From contig JAAEOI010000046.1 of the NCBI GenBank assembly GCA_024244665.1, positions 1 through 51,678 of the forward strand: a stretch of 51,678 nt of DNA. Reading direction: 5' to 3'. Both the position numbers and the translations under genes were made by a program. Under the pieces are notes generated by a model. It searched no databases. It was not told where the DNA came from and saw nothing but the letters and a program-made list of their open reading frames with translations. Positions 1 through 7,541 of this stretch are shown one piece after another (the first letter of the stretch is position 1; every line of letters begins with the position of its first letter). Source of the DNA: Bacteroidota bacterium (GTDB taxonomy: Bacteria > Bacteroidota > Bacteroidia > Bacteroidales > GCA-2748055).

Positions 1-96
1 AAAAAGGGATCAAATACTTGTTCCCGTGTTGGAAAGCGTGTATTATTTACTCAGGATGATATTAATAAGGCACTAACGAAAAATAGAATTAACTAA
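1..96 (+). CDS. C-terminal end of a helix-turn-helix (excisionase-like) protein
   Basis: The first 31 codons from the window edge are open and end in TAA at 94-96. The residues include CSRVGKRVLFTQDDINKALTKN, shortened here to its key part VGKRVLFTQDDI. This resembles the end of MerR/excisionase-type helix-turn-helix proteins of Bacteroidota, where a VG(R/K)KVLY strand is followed by a short helix. Such genes usually sit beside a tyrosine integrase in integrative elements. The start is outside the window, so neither length nor partner can be seen. The nearby 15-bp repeat of the tRNA-Cys end fits a mobile-element border. Family assignment is by motif memory only. Confidence 0.5.
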   Translation, partial: KKGSNTCSRVGKRVLFTQDDINKALTKNRIN

Positions 97-178
97 TCCC
101 ATGAAAACCTTACTCAAAATAGCGAAATCAGAAAGTTTTCAGATAATATGCCAACTGTACGCCAAAAGAGGTAAATCA

Positions 179-217
179 AAAAACCGAACTTCTTTATTAT
201 CAGAATGTTCGGTTTTT
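179..217 (+). terminator. Hairpin terminator after the HTH gene end
   Basis: An 11-bp perfect stem (179-189 with 207-217) has a 17-base loop. The right arm ends in five T and the left arm begins with A, so it can act on either strand. It lies about 80 bases after the stop of the partial gene at 1-96. Confidence 0.6.
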
Positions 218-222
218 GTATG

Positions 223-237
223 GAGGTCGGTAGCGGA
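223..237. repeat. 15-bp direct repeat of the tRNA-Cys 3' end (att-like)
   Basis: The 15 bases GAGGTCGGTAGCGGA recur at 410-424, which covers the last 14 bases of the tRNA-Cys gene plus the next base. A lone copy of a tRNA 3' end away from the tRNA is the usual mark of site-specific integration by a tyrosine integrase. The copies are only about 187 bases apart. This piece may therefore be the spacer of a tandem insertion, with the main element lying left of the window. Confidence 0.5.
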
Positions 238-374
238 ATATTCGTCAGGCCTTTGGCCTGCCTCATGATCAAAGGGAGGGGACTTTTCCTCCAATCCCCC
301 TTTTACTGCCTACAGCAGCAGGGACTTTTTCTGTCGCTTTTCATTCAACTAAGCTTAATTCGAAGCGCCAAAAA

Positions 375-405
375 AAATCCCCCATCGCTTTGCGAAAGGG
401 GATTT
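375..405 (-). terminator. Terminator of tRNA-Cys
   Basis: On the minus strand, just after the tRNA 3' end, AAATCCCC (398-405) pairs with GGGGATTT (375-382). An inner TCGC/GCGA pair adds to the stem, and a run of T follows. This is a standard intrinsic terminator for the tRNA transcript. Confidence 0.75.
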
Positions 406-410
406 GGTTG

Positions 411-481
411 AGGTCGGTAGCGGATTCGAACCGCTGTAACTGGTTTTGCAGACCAGCGCCTAGCCACTCGGCAAACCGACC
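411..481 (-). tRNA. tRNA-Cys (anticodon GCA)
   Basis: The minus strand folds as a full cloverleaf. It has a 7-bp acceptor stem (GGTCGGT with ACCGACC), an anticodon arm CTGGT-CTGCAAA-ACCAG with anticodon GCA, and a T arm AGCGG-TTCGAAT-CCGCT. The base after the acceptor is U, the usual discriminator of tRNA-Cys. CCA is not encoded. It is followed by a terminator, and a broken second copy lies 78 bases upstream on the same strand. Confidence 0.93.
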
Positions 482-557
482 AATATTATATTTCATCTTT
501 GTCAAATCCGCTGCGGATTACTCCGCTACGCTTCGTGAGCTCACTCCTGATGGAGCT

Positions 558-617
558 CGGTTCGAACCGCTGTAACTGGTTTTGCAGACCAGCGCCTAGC
601 CACTCGGCAAACCGACC
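558..617 (-). pseudogene. Truncated second tRNA-Cys
   Basis: From the first base of the gene (617) down to the T loop (about 561) the sequence is identical to the intact tRNA-Cys, including acceptor 5' strand, D arm and anticodon GCA. It then diverges: the 3' half of the T stem and the acceptor 3' strand are missing. Only three T-stem pairs remain, so it cannot mature into a normal tRNA. It lies between a promoter-like box and the intact copy, and would be part of the leader of the intact tRNA transcript. The 78-base spacer between the copies carries short inverted repeats (AATCCG/CGGATT at 505-519 and two GAGCTC sites). Confidence 0.8.
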
Positions 618-636
618 ATTTGTTTGCTTTGCGCTG

Positions 637-644
637 CAAAATTA
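637..644 (-). promoter_or_regulatory. -7 box upstream of the tRNA-Cys pair
   Basis: On the minus strand this reads TAATTTTG, an exact match to the Bacteroidota -7 consensus TAnnTTTG, about 20 bases before the truncated tRNA. I see no clear -33 TTTG. If used, it would drive both the broken and the intact tRNA-Cys. Confidence 0.4.
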
Positions 645-654
645 GTAAAAATTT

Positions 655-1020
655 TCACTTCTGTTTAAGTAGCCAGGCAATGCGATCGAATGAAATGATG
701 TAGTGTAGCACTACCGCCCCGCCCAGGACCCATCCAGAGGTGGTATATCCAAGGTTAAAAAGCATCCAGGTGGCGGCTGCGAAAAGGGCCAGTTCCAGGA
801 ACAAGCGAATGACTCCGGGGGTTGATACGACGGTTTTGCCGGAGCGGCTGGGATCATCCTTTACGGCGAAAACTCCCCACAGGGTAGCAAAAAGCAGGGG
901 AAAGAACACGGCTAGTATGATCCTGATTCCTGAACCGGAAAGGGAGTATCCCCAAACACCAAATGTTATGATGGCAGCTACCTCCATCAGTAACCTCAAC
1001 GCCAGGTTAACATGTTTCAT
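655..1020 (-). CDS. YrdB-like (DUF2568) small membrane protein
   Basis: 121 residues with about four membrane segments (near residues 8-27, 31-50, 70-90 and 95-113). The pattern NLALRLLMEVAA at the start and a second VIRLFLELALF helix at mid-length match the DUF2568/YrdB family, whose function is unknown. It probably sits in the inner membrane. It is divergent from mscS and ends 38 bases before the tRNA-Cys region. Family call rests on the overall helix pattern and length. Confidence 0.65.
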   Translation of the reverse strand: MKHVNLALRLLMEVAAIITFGVWGYSLSGSGIRIILAVFFPLLFATLWGVFAVKDDPSRSGKTVVSTPGVIRLFLELALFAAATWMLFNLGYTTSGWVLGGAVVLHYIISFDRIAWLLKQK

Positions 1021-1048
1021 GTATTACGAAAACAATAGAGCCAAACAA

Positions 1049-1086
1049 ATGTTGCAGAAACTGCGAAAATCTGATTATTGCAACAT
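1049..1086. repeat. 8-bp inverted repeat between yrdB-like gene and mscS
   Basis: ATGTTGCA (1049-1056) is mirrored by TGCAACAT (1079-1086) over a 22-base spacer in the divergent intergenic region. It could be an operator half-site pair or a hairpin. Nothing else supports a role. Confidence 0.3.
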
Positions 1087-1164
1087 GGAAATTCTTAAAA
1101 ATATTTAACTTATAGAACAAATATTTCATCATCTGGTTATTCATTAAACATCAATAAAGAACCT

Positions 1165-1989
1165 ATGGAAAATTTTCAAGAAGTTCTCGAAAGAATGTAC
1201 GCCCTGTTTATCAGATACGGAATGAAATTCGTATTAGCCCTTGTGGTCCTGATCGTTGGTTTGATCCTAATCAGGTGGCTCACGAAAGCCATGGTTCGTC
1301 TCATGAAAAAGGGGCATATGAACGAATCTCTGATCCCCTTTTTGAGATCACTTACCAACATCCTTCTGAAAGCAATGTTGGTGATCAGTGTCCTGGGAAT
1401 GGTGGGCGTGGAAATGACCTCATTTATTGCAGTCCTGGGAGCAGCTGGACTGGCTGTCGGACTGGCATTGCAGGGAACCCTGCAGAATTTTGCCGGCGGA
1501 GTGATGCTCCTGTTGTTCAAGCCCTATGAAGTGGGGCATTTCATTGAAGCCCAGGGATTCATGGGTACCGTTAAAGAGATTCAGATCTTTAATACCGTCC
1601 TGCTTTCTCCCGATAACAGGAAGATTGTGATTCCCAACTCTCCACTTGCTACCGGGGCACTCACTAATTTTTCGGTCATGCCCACCCGCCGGATCGATTT
1701 CTCCTTCGGAATTGGATATAGTGATGATATTGATAAGGCCAAGGAGATATTGCTGAAAATGGCTCAGAAGGATGACCGCGTTCTGAAGGATGAAAATCCC
1801 CCCGAAGTGATGGTTGAAGCGCTGGGCGCCAGCTCGGTAAATCTGAAGTTGAGGATTTGGCTTAAGTCAGAAGACTACTGGGATGTATTCTTCCTCTTTA
1901 CCGAAAGCGTGAAGAAGCAGTTCGACGGCGCGAAGATTTCCATCCCCTTCCCTCAGCAGGATGTTCACCTATACAATCACAAAGGCTAA
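1165..1989 (+). CDS. mscS: Small-conductance mechanosensitive channel, MscS family
   Basis: 274 residues, close to the 286 of E. coli MscS. Three membrane helices are visible (about 18-38, 62-82 and 88-115). The pore helix has the Gly/Ala-rich pattern AAGLAVGLALQGTLQNFAGG and is followed by a beta domain beginning KPYEVGHFIE. The protein opens under membrane tension to release solutes during hypo-osmotic shock. It ends in HKG with its stop codon inside a hairpin shared with the convergent glnS. The start is ATG at 1165; there is no strong Shine-Dalgarno, as is common in this phylum. Confidence 0.93.
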   Translation: MENFQEVLERMYALFIRYGMKFVLALVVLIVGLILIRWLTKAMVRLMKKGHMNESLIPFLRSLTNILLKAMLVISVLGMVGVEMTSFIAVLGAAGLAVGLALQGTLQNFAGGVMLLLFKPYEVGHFIEAQGFMGTVKEIQIFNTVLLSPDNRKIVIPNSPLATGALTNFSVMPTRRIDFSFGIGYSDDIDKAKEILLKMAQKDDRVLKDENPPEVMVEALGASSVNLKLRIWLKSEDYWDVFFLFTESVKKQFDGAKISIPFPQQDVHLYNHKG

Positions 1990-2003
1990 TACAATTAGCC
2001 TTT
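1981..2003. terminator. Shared hairpin containing both stop codons of mscS and glnS
   Basis: AAAGGCTAA (1981-1989) pairs perfectly with TTAGCCTTT (1995-2003) over a 5-base loop. The TAA of mscS is the end of one arm and the TAA of glnS (minus strand) is the end of the other. Because of the symmetry both proteins end in Lys-Gly. It probably terminates both transcripts, though its U tracts are short. Confidence 0.7.
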
Positions 2004-3689
2004 CTTCGACCAGTTGTCGCGCAGGGTTACGGTTCGGTTGAATACCAGTTTCTCAGGGGTGGTATCGGGATCTACGTTGAAATAGCCCAGTCTCTGGAAC
2101 TGGAACTGGTCCAAAGCGCTGGCACCTTTCAGAGAGGGCTCTACATAGCCGGTGATCACTTTCAGTGAATCGGGATTGAGAAAATCCACACACTCTTTGT
2201 CCTTATGTGCATCAGGCTCAGGATCGCTGAAGAGCCTGTCGTAGAGCCTGACCTCAGCCTCCACTGCATGTTTGGCGGATACCCAGTGCAGGGTTCCCTT
2301 CACCTTCCGGCTGGCCTCCGGTCCGCCGCTTCGGGTGGCCTCATCATAGATGCAGTACACCTCGGTGATGTTCCCGTTCTCATCCTTCTTATAATCCTGG
2401 CACATGATGATGTATGCCGATTTCAATCTCACTTCACGACCCGGCCCCAGACGGAAGAATTTGCGTGGTGGATCCTCCATGAAATCATTCTGCTCAATGT
2501 AGATCTCCCTTGAAAACGGGATGGTCCGGCTGCCCATGGACTCATCTTCCGGATTGTTGATGGTCTCCATATCCTCGGTAGAATCCTCCGGGTAGTTGGT
2601 GATGATCACCTTCAGGGGATCCAGCACGGCCATCACCCTGGATGCTTTTTTGTTAAGGTCTTCCCTGACCGCAAACTCAAGCAATCCTACGTCGTTCTGG
2701 GCCATTACCTTGGTGTAGCCAATGCTGTCGTTGAAATTACGGATCGACTCAGGAGTATATCCCCTTCTTCTCAATCCGCTGAGGGTTGGCATGCGGGGAT
2801 CATCCCATCCGTTCACGTGTCCCTCTTTCACCAGGTTAAGCAGGACACGCTTGCTCAGAACCGTGTAGCTCAGGTTCAAACGGTTGAATTCAGTTTGATA
2901 AGGCCTGTATTCATCACTCTTCAGGTGCTCTACAAGCCAGTTGTAGAGTGGGCGGTGCACCTCGAATTCCAGGGTACAAAGCGAATGGGTTACCCCTTCG
3001 AAGTAGTCGGACTGACCGTGTGCAAAGTCATACATGGGATAGACCTTCCAGGTATCGCCTGTGCGGTGATGGGGATGGAACAGGATGCGGTAGATCACCG
3101 GGTCGCGCATGTGCATGTTAGGGGATGCCATATCGATCCTGGCTCTGAGCACACGCGATCCTTCTGGATATTCACCTGCATTCATACGATGGAACAGATC
3201 CAGATTCTCCTCTACGGATCGCTCTCTGAACGGACTGCTTTTCCCGGGTACGGTAGGTGTGCCCTTCTGACTGGCTATCTCTTTTGAAGACTGGTCATCC
3301 ACGTAGGCCAGCCCCTTTTTGATCAGCTCAATTGCAAAGTCATACAGTTTCCCAAAATAATCCGAAGCAAAATACTCGCGGTCCTCCCAATCAAAACCGA
3401 GCCATTTAATATCCCACTTGATGGAATCAACGTACTCCACATCCTCTTTGGTGGGATTGGTATCATCAAAGCGTAGGTTGCATTTTCCACCGTATTTTTC
3501 AGCAATCCCAAAATCGAGACAGATGGCCTTCCCGTGTCCGATGTGCAGGTATCCATTGGGCTCCGGAGGAAAGCGTGTGTGTACTTTTCCCTGGTCCTTT
3601 CCATTGCGGAGATCCTCCTCAACCATGGCTTCAATAAAATTCAGACTCTTTTTTTCGCTGGTCTCTTCTTTTCTATCACTCATTGTCAT
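1995..3689 (-). CDS. glnS: Glutamine--tRNA ligase
   Basis: 564 residues, class I aminoacyl-tRNA synthetase that charges tRNA-Gln. The HIGH signature is at 49-52 (preceded by PPEPNGYL), and the second signature VLSKR is at 277-281. The Gln/Glu recognition region FDDTNPTKE is near 74-82. The C-terminal half is the usual pair of beta-barrel anticodon-binding domains. Two in-frame ATGs at 3689 and 3683 both fit. A -7 box at 3706-3713 would give a leader of only about 10 bases. A separate gltX at 11451 shows that Glu and Gln are charged by separate enzymes. Confidence 0.97.
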   Translation of the reverse strand: MTMSDRKEETSEKKSLNFIEAMVEEDLRNGKDQGKVHTRFPPEPNGYLHIGHGKAICLDFGIAEKYGGKCNLRFDDTNPTKEDVEYVDSIKWDIKWLGFDWEDREYFASDYFGKLYDFAIELIKKGLAYVDDQSSKEIASQKGTPTVPGKSSPFRERSVEENLDLFHRMNAGEYPEGSRVLRARIDMASPNMHMRDPVIYRILFHPHHRTGDTWKVYPMYDFAHGQSDYFEGVTHSLCTLEFEVHRPLYNWLVEHLKSDEYRPYQTEFNRLNLSYTVLSKRVLLNLVKEGHVNGWDDPRMPTLSGLRRRGYTPESIRNFNDSIGYTKVMAQNDVGLLEFAVREDLNKKASRVMAVLDPLKVIITNYPEDSTEDMETINNPEDESMGSRTIPFSREIYIEQNDFMEDPPRKFFRLGPGREVRLKSAYIIMCQDYKKDENGNITEVYCIYDEATRSGGPEASRKVKGTLHWVSAKHAVEAEVRLYDRLFSDPEPDAHKDKECVDFLNPDSLKVITGYVEPSLKGASALDQFQFQRLGYFNVDPDTTPEKLVFNRTVTLRDNWSKKG

Positions 3690-3705
3690 TTCATTTACGG
3701 CGCCA

Positions 3706-3713
3706 CAAAATTA
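3706..3713 (-). promoter_or_regulatory. -7 box of glnS
   Basis: The minus strand reads TAATTTTG, matching TAnnTTTG, 17 bases before the first glnS ATG. No clear -33 element is visible. Confidence 0.45.
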
Positions 3714-3771
3714 GTCAATTCTGTAAGAATTAAATAAATATCATACATTTCGGAAATAAACTTCCTTATCC

Positions 3772-4416
3772 ATGAAAAAGATCCTGTTTCGTTTGCTCCT
3801 TGTCATTGGCGGATTCATCCTTATCCTGGTTCTCAACTTATTCCTGCATAATGTCACAGCCTCGAGAATCACAATGGGTACTCCCATCACATCTTCCGGT
3901 TCGGGTCACACAACACTGCTGGTGATCGACATCCAGGAAGGAACCACCGGGGGATCCTCAATAACTGACAGTTACAAGAAGCAGTCGAATATGCTGATCC
4001 GGAATATCAACCGGATTATAACCGAGGCCCATGAAAAAAAATGGTCAGTTATCTACATCCAAAGCGAGGTGGTTAACCCACTGATCAACCTCCTGAACAA
4101 TACCATGGCCAGGGGATCTGAAGGGGCAAAGCTGGATAAACGCCTGGCCGTCTCATCCGACCTCATTGTTACAAAACGGAAGAATGATTCCTTCAACAGG
4201 ACCAACCTGGACCAGATCCTGGAGGCTTACGGTACTGAAAGGGTGGTGGTGGTTGGCCTGGACGCAGTCCACTGTATAAAGAGTACCATCATTGGGGCTC
4301 TGAACCGTGGATACCAGGTGGCGGTCATCCCGGAGGGAATCATAACAGAAGCGAAGTCCGATAAGTTAAGGATATTGGAAGAGTATCAGGATCTGGGGGT
4401 GAAAATCATTGACTAA
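3772..4416 (+). CDS. Membrane-anchored cysteine hydrolase, isochorismatase-like
   Basis: 214 residues. A single N-terminal hydrophobic helix (about 4-26) probably anchors the domain at the inner membrane. The rest is an isochorismatase-fold hydrolase with the Asp-Lys-Cys triad visible: D53 in LLVIDIQEG, K135 in VTKRKN and C168 in DAVHCIKST. Members hydrolyse amides such as nicotinamide or carbamoyl compounds; the substrate cannot be told here. Downstream folB starts 20 bases later on the same strand. An N-terminal anchor is uncommon in this family. Confidence 0.82.
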   Translation: MKKILFRLLLVIGGFILILVLNLFLHNVTASRITMGTPITSSGSGHTTLLVIDIQEGTTGGSSITDSYKKQSNMLIRNINRIITEAHEKKWSVIYIQSEVVNPLINLLNNTMARGSEGAKLDKRLAVSSDLIVTKRKNDSFNRTNLDQILEAYGTERVVVVGLDAVHCIKSTIIGALNRGYQVAVIPEGIITEAKSDKLRILEEYQDLGVKIID

Positions 4417-4436
4417 GAAATAACTATTTTTGTGCC

Positions 4437-4799
4437 ATGGGCAAAATTATAATCGAGGAGATGGAATTCTATGCATTCCATGGTCACTACAAAGAGGAGC
4501 AGATCGTTGGAAACCGTTTCCTTGTGGACCTGGAGATGGAGACCGACATGGAGAAAGCGGCAGCATCCGACCAGCTGGACGATGCGGTTAACTACCAGAT
4601 GGCCTATATGCTCATCAAGAAGGAGATGCGCAAACAGAAATCCAACCTCCTGGAACATATTGCCAAACGTATTTTGGATGCTCTCTTTTCCGAGATGGAG
4701 GGCGTCGAAAAAGCCACTATCCGGATCCGCAAAATGCATCCCCCAATGGGAGGCCCTATTCGGTCGGTGGGTGTCACCTTAAGCCGGAAACATGAGTAA
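4437..4799 (+). CDS. folB: Dihydroneopterin aldolase
   Basis: 120 residues, the usual length for FolB, which cleaves 7,8-dihydroneopterin to 6-hydroxymethyl-dihydropterin and glycolaldehyde in folate synthesis. Family features are the opening IIIEEMEFYAFHGHYKEEQ, the mid segment DQLDDAVNYQMAY and the end KMHPPMGGPIRSVGVTL. Its last codons overlap the start of the small Cys-rich gene by 8 bases, so the two are probably translated together. Confidence 0.93.
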   Translation: MGKIIIEEMEFYAFHGHYKEEQIVGNRFLVDLEMETDMEKAAASDQLDDAVNYQMAYMLIKKEMRKQKSNLLEHIAKRILDALFSEMEGVEKATIRIRKMHPPMGGPIRSVGVTLSRKHE

Positions 4800-4962
4800 G
4801 AAGATATGCCCGAAATGCGGGGCGGAGTTCCCCTGTGAAGGGGATAAGGACTGCTGGTGCGAAAAGCTCCAGATCCACAGGGTGCAGATGATCAAAATCA
4901 TGGAACTCTACACCGATTGCCTCTGTCCCGAGTGCATGAAACAGTACGAGGCAAAAGAGTAA
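4792..4962 (+). CDS. Cysteine-rich CWC-type small protein
   Basis: 56 residues starting at ATG 4792, overlapping the end of folB. Eight cysteines form pairs: CPKCG near the start, C15, the signature CWC, and CLCPEC near the end. This matches the small cysteine-rich CWC family, thought to bind zinc or another metal, with unknown function. The arrangement behind folB suggests co-expression. It is intact and full length for that family. Confidence 0.8.
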   Translation: MSKKICPKCGAEFPCEGDKDCWCEKLQIHRVQMIKIMELYTDCLCPECMKQYEAKE

Positions 4963-4974
4963 AATCCCGGATAG

Positions 4975-5760
4975 CTATCTCACCATATAGGAGTACCGTA
5001 TAATCTGCGTGTTACTGGAACCCAGTTTTTCATATATAATCTCCGGATAGCCCCTGGAGTTGAGGGTCAGATCATAGGTGTAGTCCATATTCCCCACACT
5101 TCTGGTAAGCTGGTTGTTGACAAAAGACTCACCCGTGAAGTAGTATATCAATGCAGAAAAAGGGTGCTTGTCCGAATCATAGGTCATAACTGCTGTTTCA
5201 TCCGACCCGCTTTTATCCAGGTAGATGGTGGAGGTGTTCAGGATATTTCCATTCCCATCGTATTCATAGGAGACCTCTCTGACCGGGTTGATGGTCCCGA
5301 CACCCTCAGCAGCCCTGTATTCGGTCTCCGCGATAATTTGCTTTCCCTCATACTCATAGTTCAGATATCCTGTATAAATTGAATCTACGGGCTCCAGGTA
5401 AGCATAATCCAGGTTCTTCCTGACCAGGATTACCTCCGAAACCAATTGGCCGTCATACCTGAACCAAAGCTCATCCTGTACCTTCTCCTTCACCTTTAAC
5501 TGACGAACCACACTTAAGCGGTTCGAGTCATCATACTCAAAGTAGTGGGTCTGGTGGTTACTCCAGGTGATGTGATCAAGCAAATCACTCTCCGGGAGAT
5601 AGTCAAAATCGGCAATGATCTTCGTGGTATTGGTCCCCTGGATTATGAGGGCGGACATACTCGTGGGAAGACAGATCTCCTCAACCTCATCCCCACTTCC
5701 TTCACATGAAGAAATCAAAAAAAGCATAAGGATGGGAATTAAACCTGAAATGTGCTTCAT
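4975..5760 (-). CDS. Lipoprotein of unknown function
   Basis: 261 residues with a lipoprotein signal (lipobox LISSC, Cys19) and no recognised enzyme motif. The body is rich in Tyr and Asp beta-strand stretches such as YEYDGNGN, similar to Bacteroidota lipoproteins that fold as repeated YD/RHS-like beta hairpins. It is probably in the outer membrane or periplasm. Its ATG overlaps, as ATGA, the stop of an upstream nuclease remnant on the same strand. Confidence 0.65.
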   Translation of the reverse strand: MKHISGLIPILMLFLISSCEGSGDEVEEICLPTSMSALIIQGTNTTKIIADFDYLPESDLLDHITWSNHQTHYFEYDDSNRLSVVRQLKVKEKVQDELWFRYDGQLVSEVILVRKNLDYAYLEPVDSIYTGYLNYEYEGKQIIAETEYRAAEGVGTINPVREVSYEYDGNGNILNTSTIYLDKSGSDETAVMTYDSDKHPFSALIYYFTGESFVNNQLTRSVGNMDYTYDLTLNSRGYPEIIYEKLGSSNTQIIRYSYMVR

Positions 5761-5963
5761 GACAGTTGATTTTTCAGGGTGACCAATACCGGCAGATCGT
5801 CAGACACAAACACATAATCGATCCGCTCCCGAGAGAGGTCATCCATCCTGATATTATAGGAGATTAACTCAGCAAGTTTCTGTGCCACCAGACCAAGAAC
5901 CATCAACCACAATCCAAATGCAACTATCCCTCTCATATCTGTTTTCCCTTTCATACTTACCAA
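5757..5963 (-). pseudogene. Endonuclease/exonuclease/phosphatase gene reduced to its two ends
   Basis: An open frame of 68 codons. After a hydrophobic start it reads LISYNIRMDD, the first strand of the EEP fold (usually SYNIRxDN). It then goes straight to RERIDYVFVSD and DLPVLVTLKN, the last strands of that fold (usually RIDYVFVS...SDHLPVLVTL). Roughly 200 central residues, with all other catalytic motifs, are absent, so it cannot be an active nuclease. The frame is still open from ATG to TGA. The TGA overlaps the ATG of the next lipoprotein gene (ATGA). It looks like an old gene with in-frame internal deletions; a true small peptide is less likely. Confidence 0.6.
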
Positions 5964-6052
5964 TTTACGTTCTCGTAGCGAACTTATTTATCCATTCACT
6001 ATTTACCACTTACATACGAGCGAAGCGAGTATCCTTACGCTTTCGCAGCAAG

Positions 6053-6688
6053 CTATACTGGCATATCCAACCAAAAATACCTCCCCAGCCCCACTCCAAA
6101 AATCAGGATTCCCATTGCCCCGTGCAGTACCGACGTGAAGAGTACGCTGCGGGTTTGCTGGTAGACCCGTGCAAACCAGATGCCACCCATAAAGGTAAGA
6201 ATCATTGAGACAGGATCGTAATAGACAATATGTAAAAATGAGAAGCTGAGACCTGAAAATAGTATGGTCAGCCACTGCGGACCAAACATATTTTCATAGC
6301 GCCGAAAAAGGAAGGTGCGGTAGATTATCTCCTGTCCGAAGGCCGAGAAGGCGGGGTAGAAAATGCACATGGCCAGGTAGATCAAGGGTCTGGACCGGGG
6401 CAGGTCGAACAGGTGCTCCCGGTCGAAGAGCAACATATACCCCAGCATTAGGGCAAGGCCGATCAGGACAATGATGCCATTCCTGGCCAGAATCCTGTTT
6501 GGAATATTCCATCTGACCAGTTCACGCCATCGGAAATCGGTGGTTCTCCTGAGAATAAAGAAAATAAAAACCAGCACGGGCAGAATGATGATGCTTGGAT
6601 GAATAAACTCCTCATCCAGGAAAATCAGGAGGGGTATCCCGAAAAAGAGGATCACGAACTCCAATGCCCTTAATCCCTTCTTTTTCAT
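6053..6688 (-). CDS. CPBP-family intramembrane metalloprotease
   Basis: 211 residues with six or more hydrophobic helices. The CPBP (Rce1/Abi-like) motifs are present: QEIIYR at 119-124, FSFLH with His153, and LHGAMG with His189. The usual first motif is EExxxR; here the first acidic residue is Gln119, a variant I recall from a Bacteroidota subfamily. The protein probably cleaves or binds membrane substrates in the inner membrane. Its start overlaps the stop of the upstream serine-dehydratase remnant as ATGA. Confidence 0.85.
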   Translation of the reverse strand: MKKKGLRALEFVILFFGIPLLIFLDEEFIHPSIIILPVLVFIFFILRRTTDFRWRELVRWNIPNRILARNGIIVLIGLALMLGYMLLFDREHLFDLPRSRPLIYLAMCIFYPAFSAFGQEIIYRTFLFRRYENMFGPQWLTILFSGLSFSFLHIVYYDPVSMILTFMGGIWFARVYQQTRSVLFTSVLHGAMGILIFGVGLGRYFWLDMPV

Positions 6689-6987
6689 TTTCCCAGTTTC
6701 TTTTCCAGTTTCCTGGCCACCCGGCCCATGCTTTCAATAACCTCATCCAGTGGGATCAAATGATCGTAACCGGCCAGTGCCATTTTGGCACAAACCAGTG
6801 CATTGGTGGCCGAAGAGATGTTTTTCCCCTGGCAGGGTGCCTCAACCCTCGCTGCAATGGGATCACAGATCATGCCCAGAGAGTATTGCGGGGCAAGGGC
6901 TGCGGCAGCCTGATCATGGCCAGCCAGGAGAAGCACAAAAAACAACAGAATCAAGGATTTCAACATTCGATGTTTTTCTCTTTTCAC
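6685..6987 (-). pseudogene. Tail of an L-serine dehydratase-like gene behind a hydrophobic start
   Basis: An open frame of 100 codons. Residues 25-100 contain SLGMICDPIAARVEAPC, then NALVCAKMALAG and IPLDEVIESMGRV. This is the C-terminal region of the iron-sulfur L-serine dehydratase alpha domain (compare LGLTCDPIGGLVQVPC). The beta domain, most of the alpha domain and the usual last residues are missing. The first 25 residues are a signal-like hydrophobic stretch with no similarity to the enzyme. No activity is expected. The stop codon overlaps the CPBP start as ATGA. A secreted small protein is a less likely reading. Confidence 0.6.
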
Positions 6988-7058
6988 GGCAAGTTAGAAT
7001 TGGTAGTATAAATATAATCTAAAGTTTCTTAACTTGTTCCAAAGCCCCCGGCTGCACC

Positions 7059-7541
7059 ATGTATAACTACGAACGCTACAACTTCAGAGTCATCACCCTC
7101 CTCCTGGGTCTGATGGCCTTCATTTTTCTTATGTATGCAGCGTATCCCGGGTCAATCATTTCACTGGCCCTGGCGGTCCTGTTCTCATTCTCTTACACGG
7201 GTGTAAGCATAGACGCAGTCAAGCAGCGATATATCAAATACGATCGTTTTGTGAAATTCAGAATCGGTAAGTGGGAAAAGCTACCTAAACCCAACTATGT
7301 CACCCTGGTCAAGATCAACCTGAGTAACATGAGGAATATGGCCAGTCCCATGATAACTCCCGAACCGGGTAAGAGGACCAGGGCATATAAGGTAAACCTG
7401 GTTGTTGAGGGTGATCTCCGCTTCATCGCTGTCTGCCGCGGACCACTGGAGAAGATGAAAGAGGAGGCGCTGAAACTGGGACGGGAACTGAATATCCGGG
7501 TGCTGGACTATACCACGCATGAAAAAAAATGGATCCTGTAG
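7059..7541 (+). CDS. Conserved hypothetical membrane protein
   Basis: 160 residues. Two close hydrophobic segments (about 10-27 and 31-47) are followed by a soluble domain of about 110 residues with a basic stretch and a final strand-helix-strand (FIAVCRGPLEKMKEEALKLG). I do not recognise a family. Its last 13 bases overlap the start of the Cys-containing gene that follows, so the two form an operon. Confidence 0.7.
   Translation: MYNYERYNFRVITLLLGLMAFIFLMYAAYPGSIISLALAVLFSFSYTGVSIDAVKQRYIKYDRFVKFRIGKWEKLPKPNYVTLVKINLSNMRNMASPMITPEPGKRTRAYKVNLVVEGDLRFIAVCRGPLEKMKEEALKLGRELNIRVLDYTTHEKKWIL

Noticed and set aside
101..268. Frame starting at ATG 101
   Set aside because: It runs through the hairpin terminator and the tRNA-end repeat and has no motif.
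740..1108. 122-codon frame on the plus strand
   Set aside because: It is the complement of the YrdB-like membrane protein and lacks any domain signal.
5964..6052. GAGCGAAGCGAG mirror repeat near 6015
   Set aside because: It is a mirror and not an inverted repeat, is short, and has no second copy of the same sequence that I could find.
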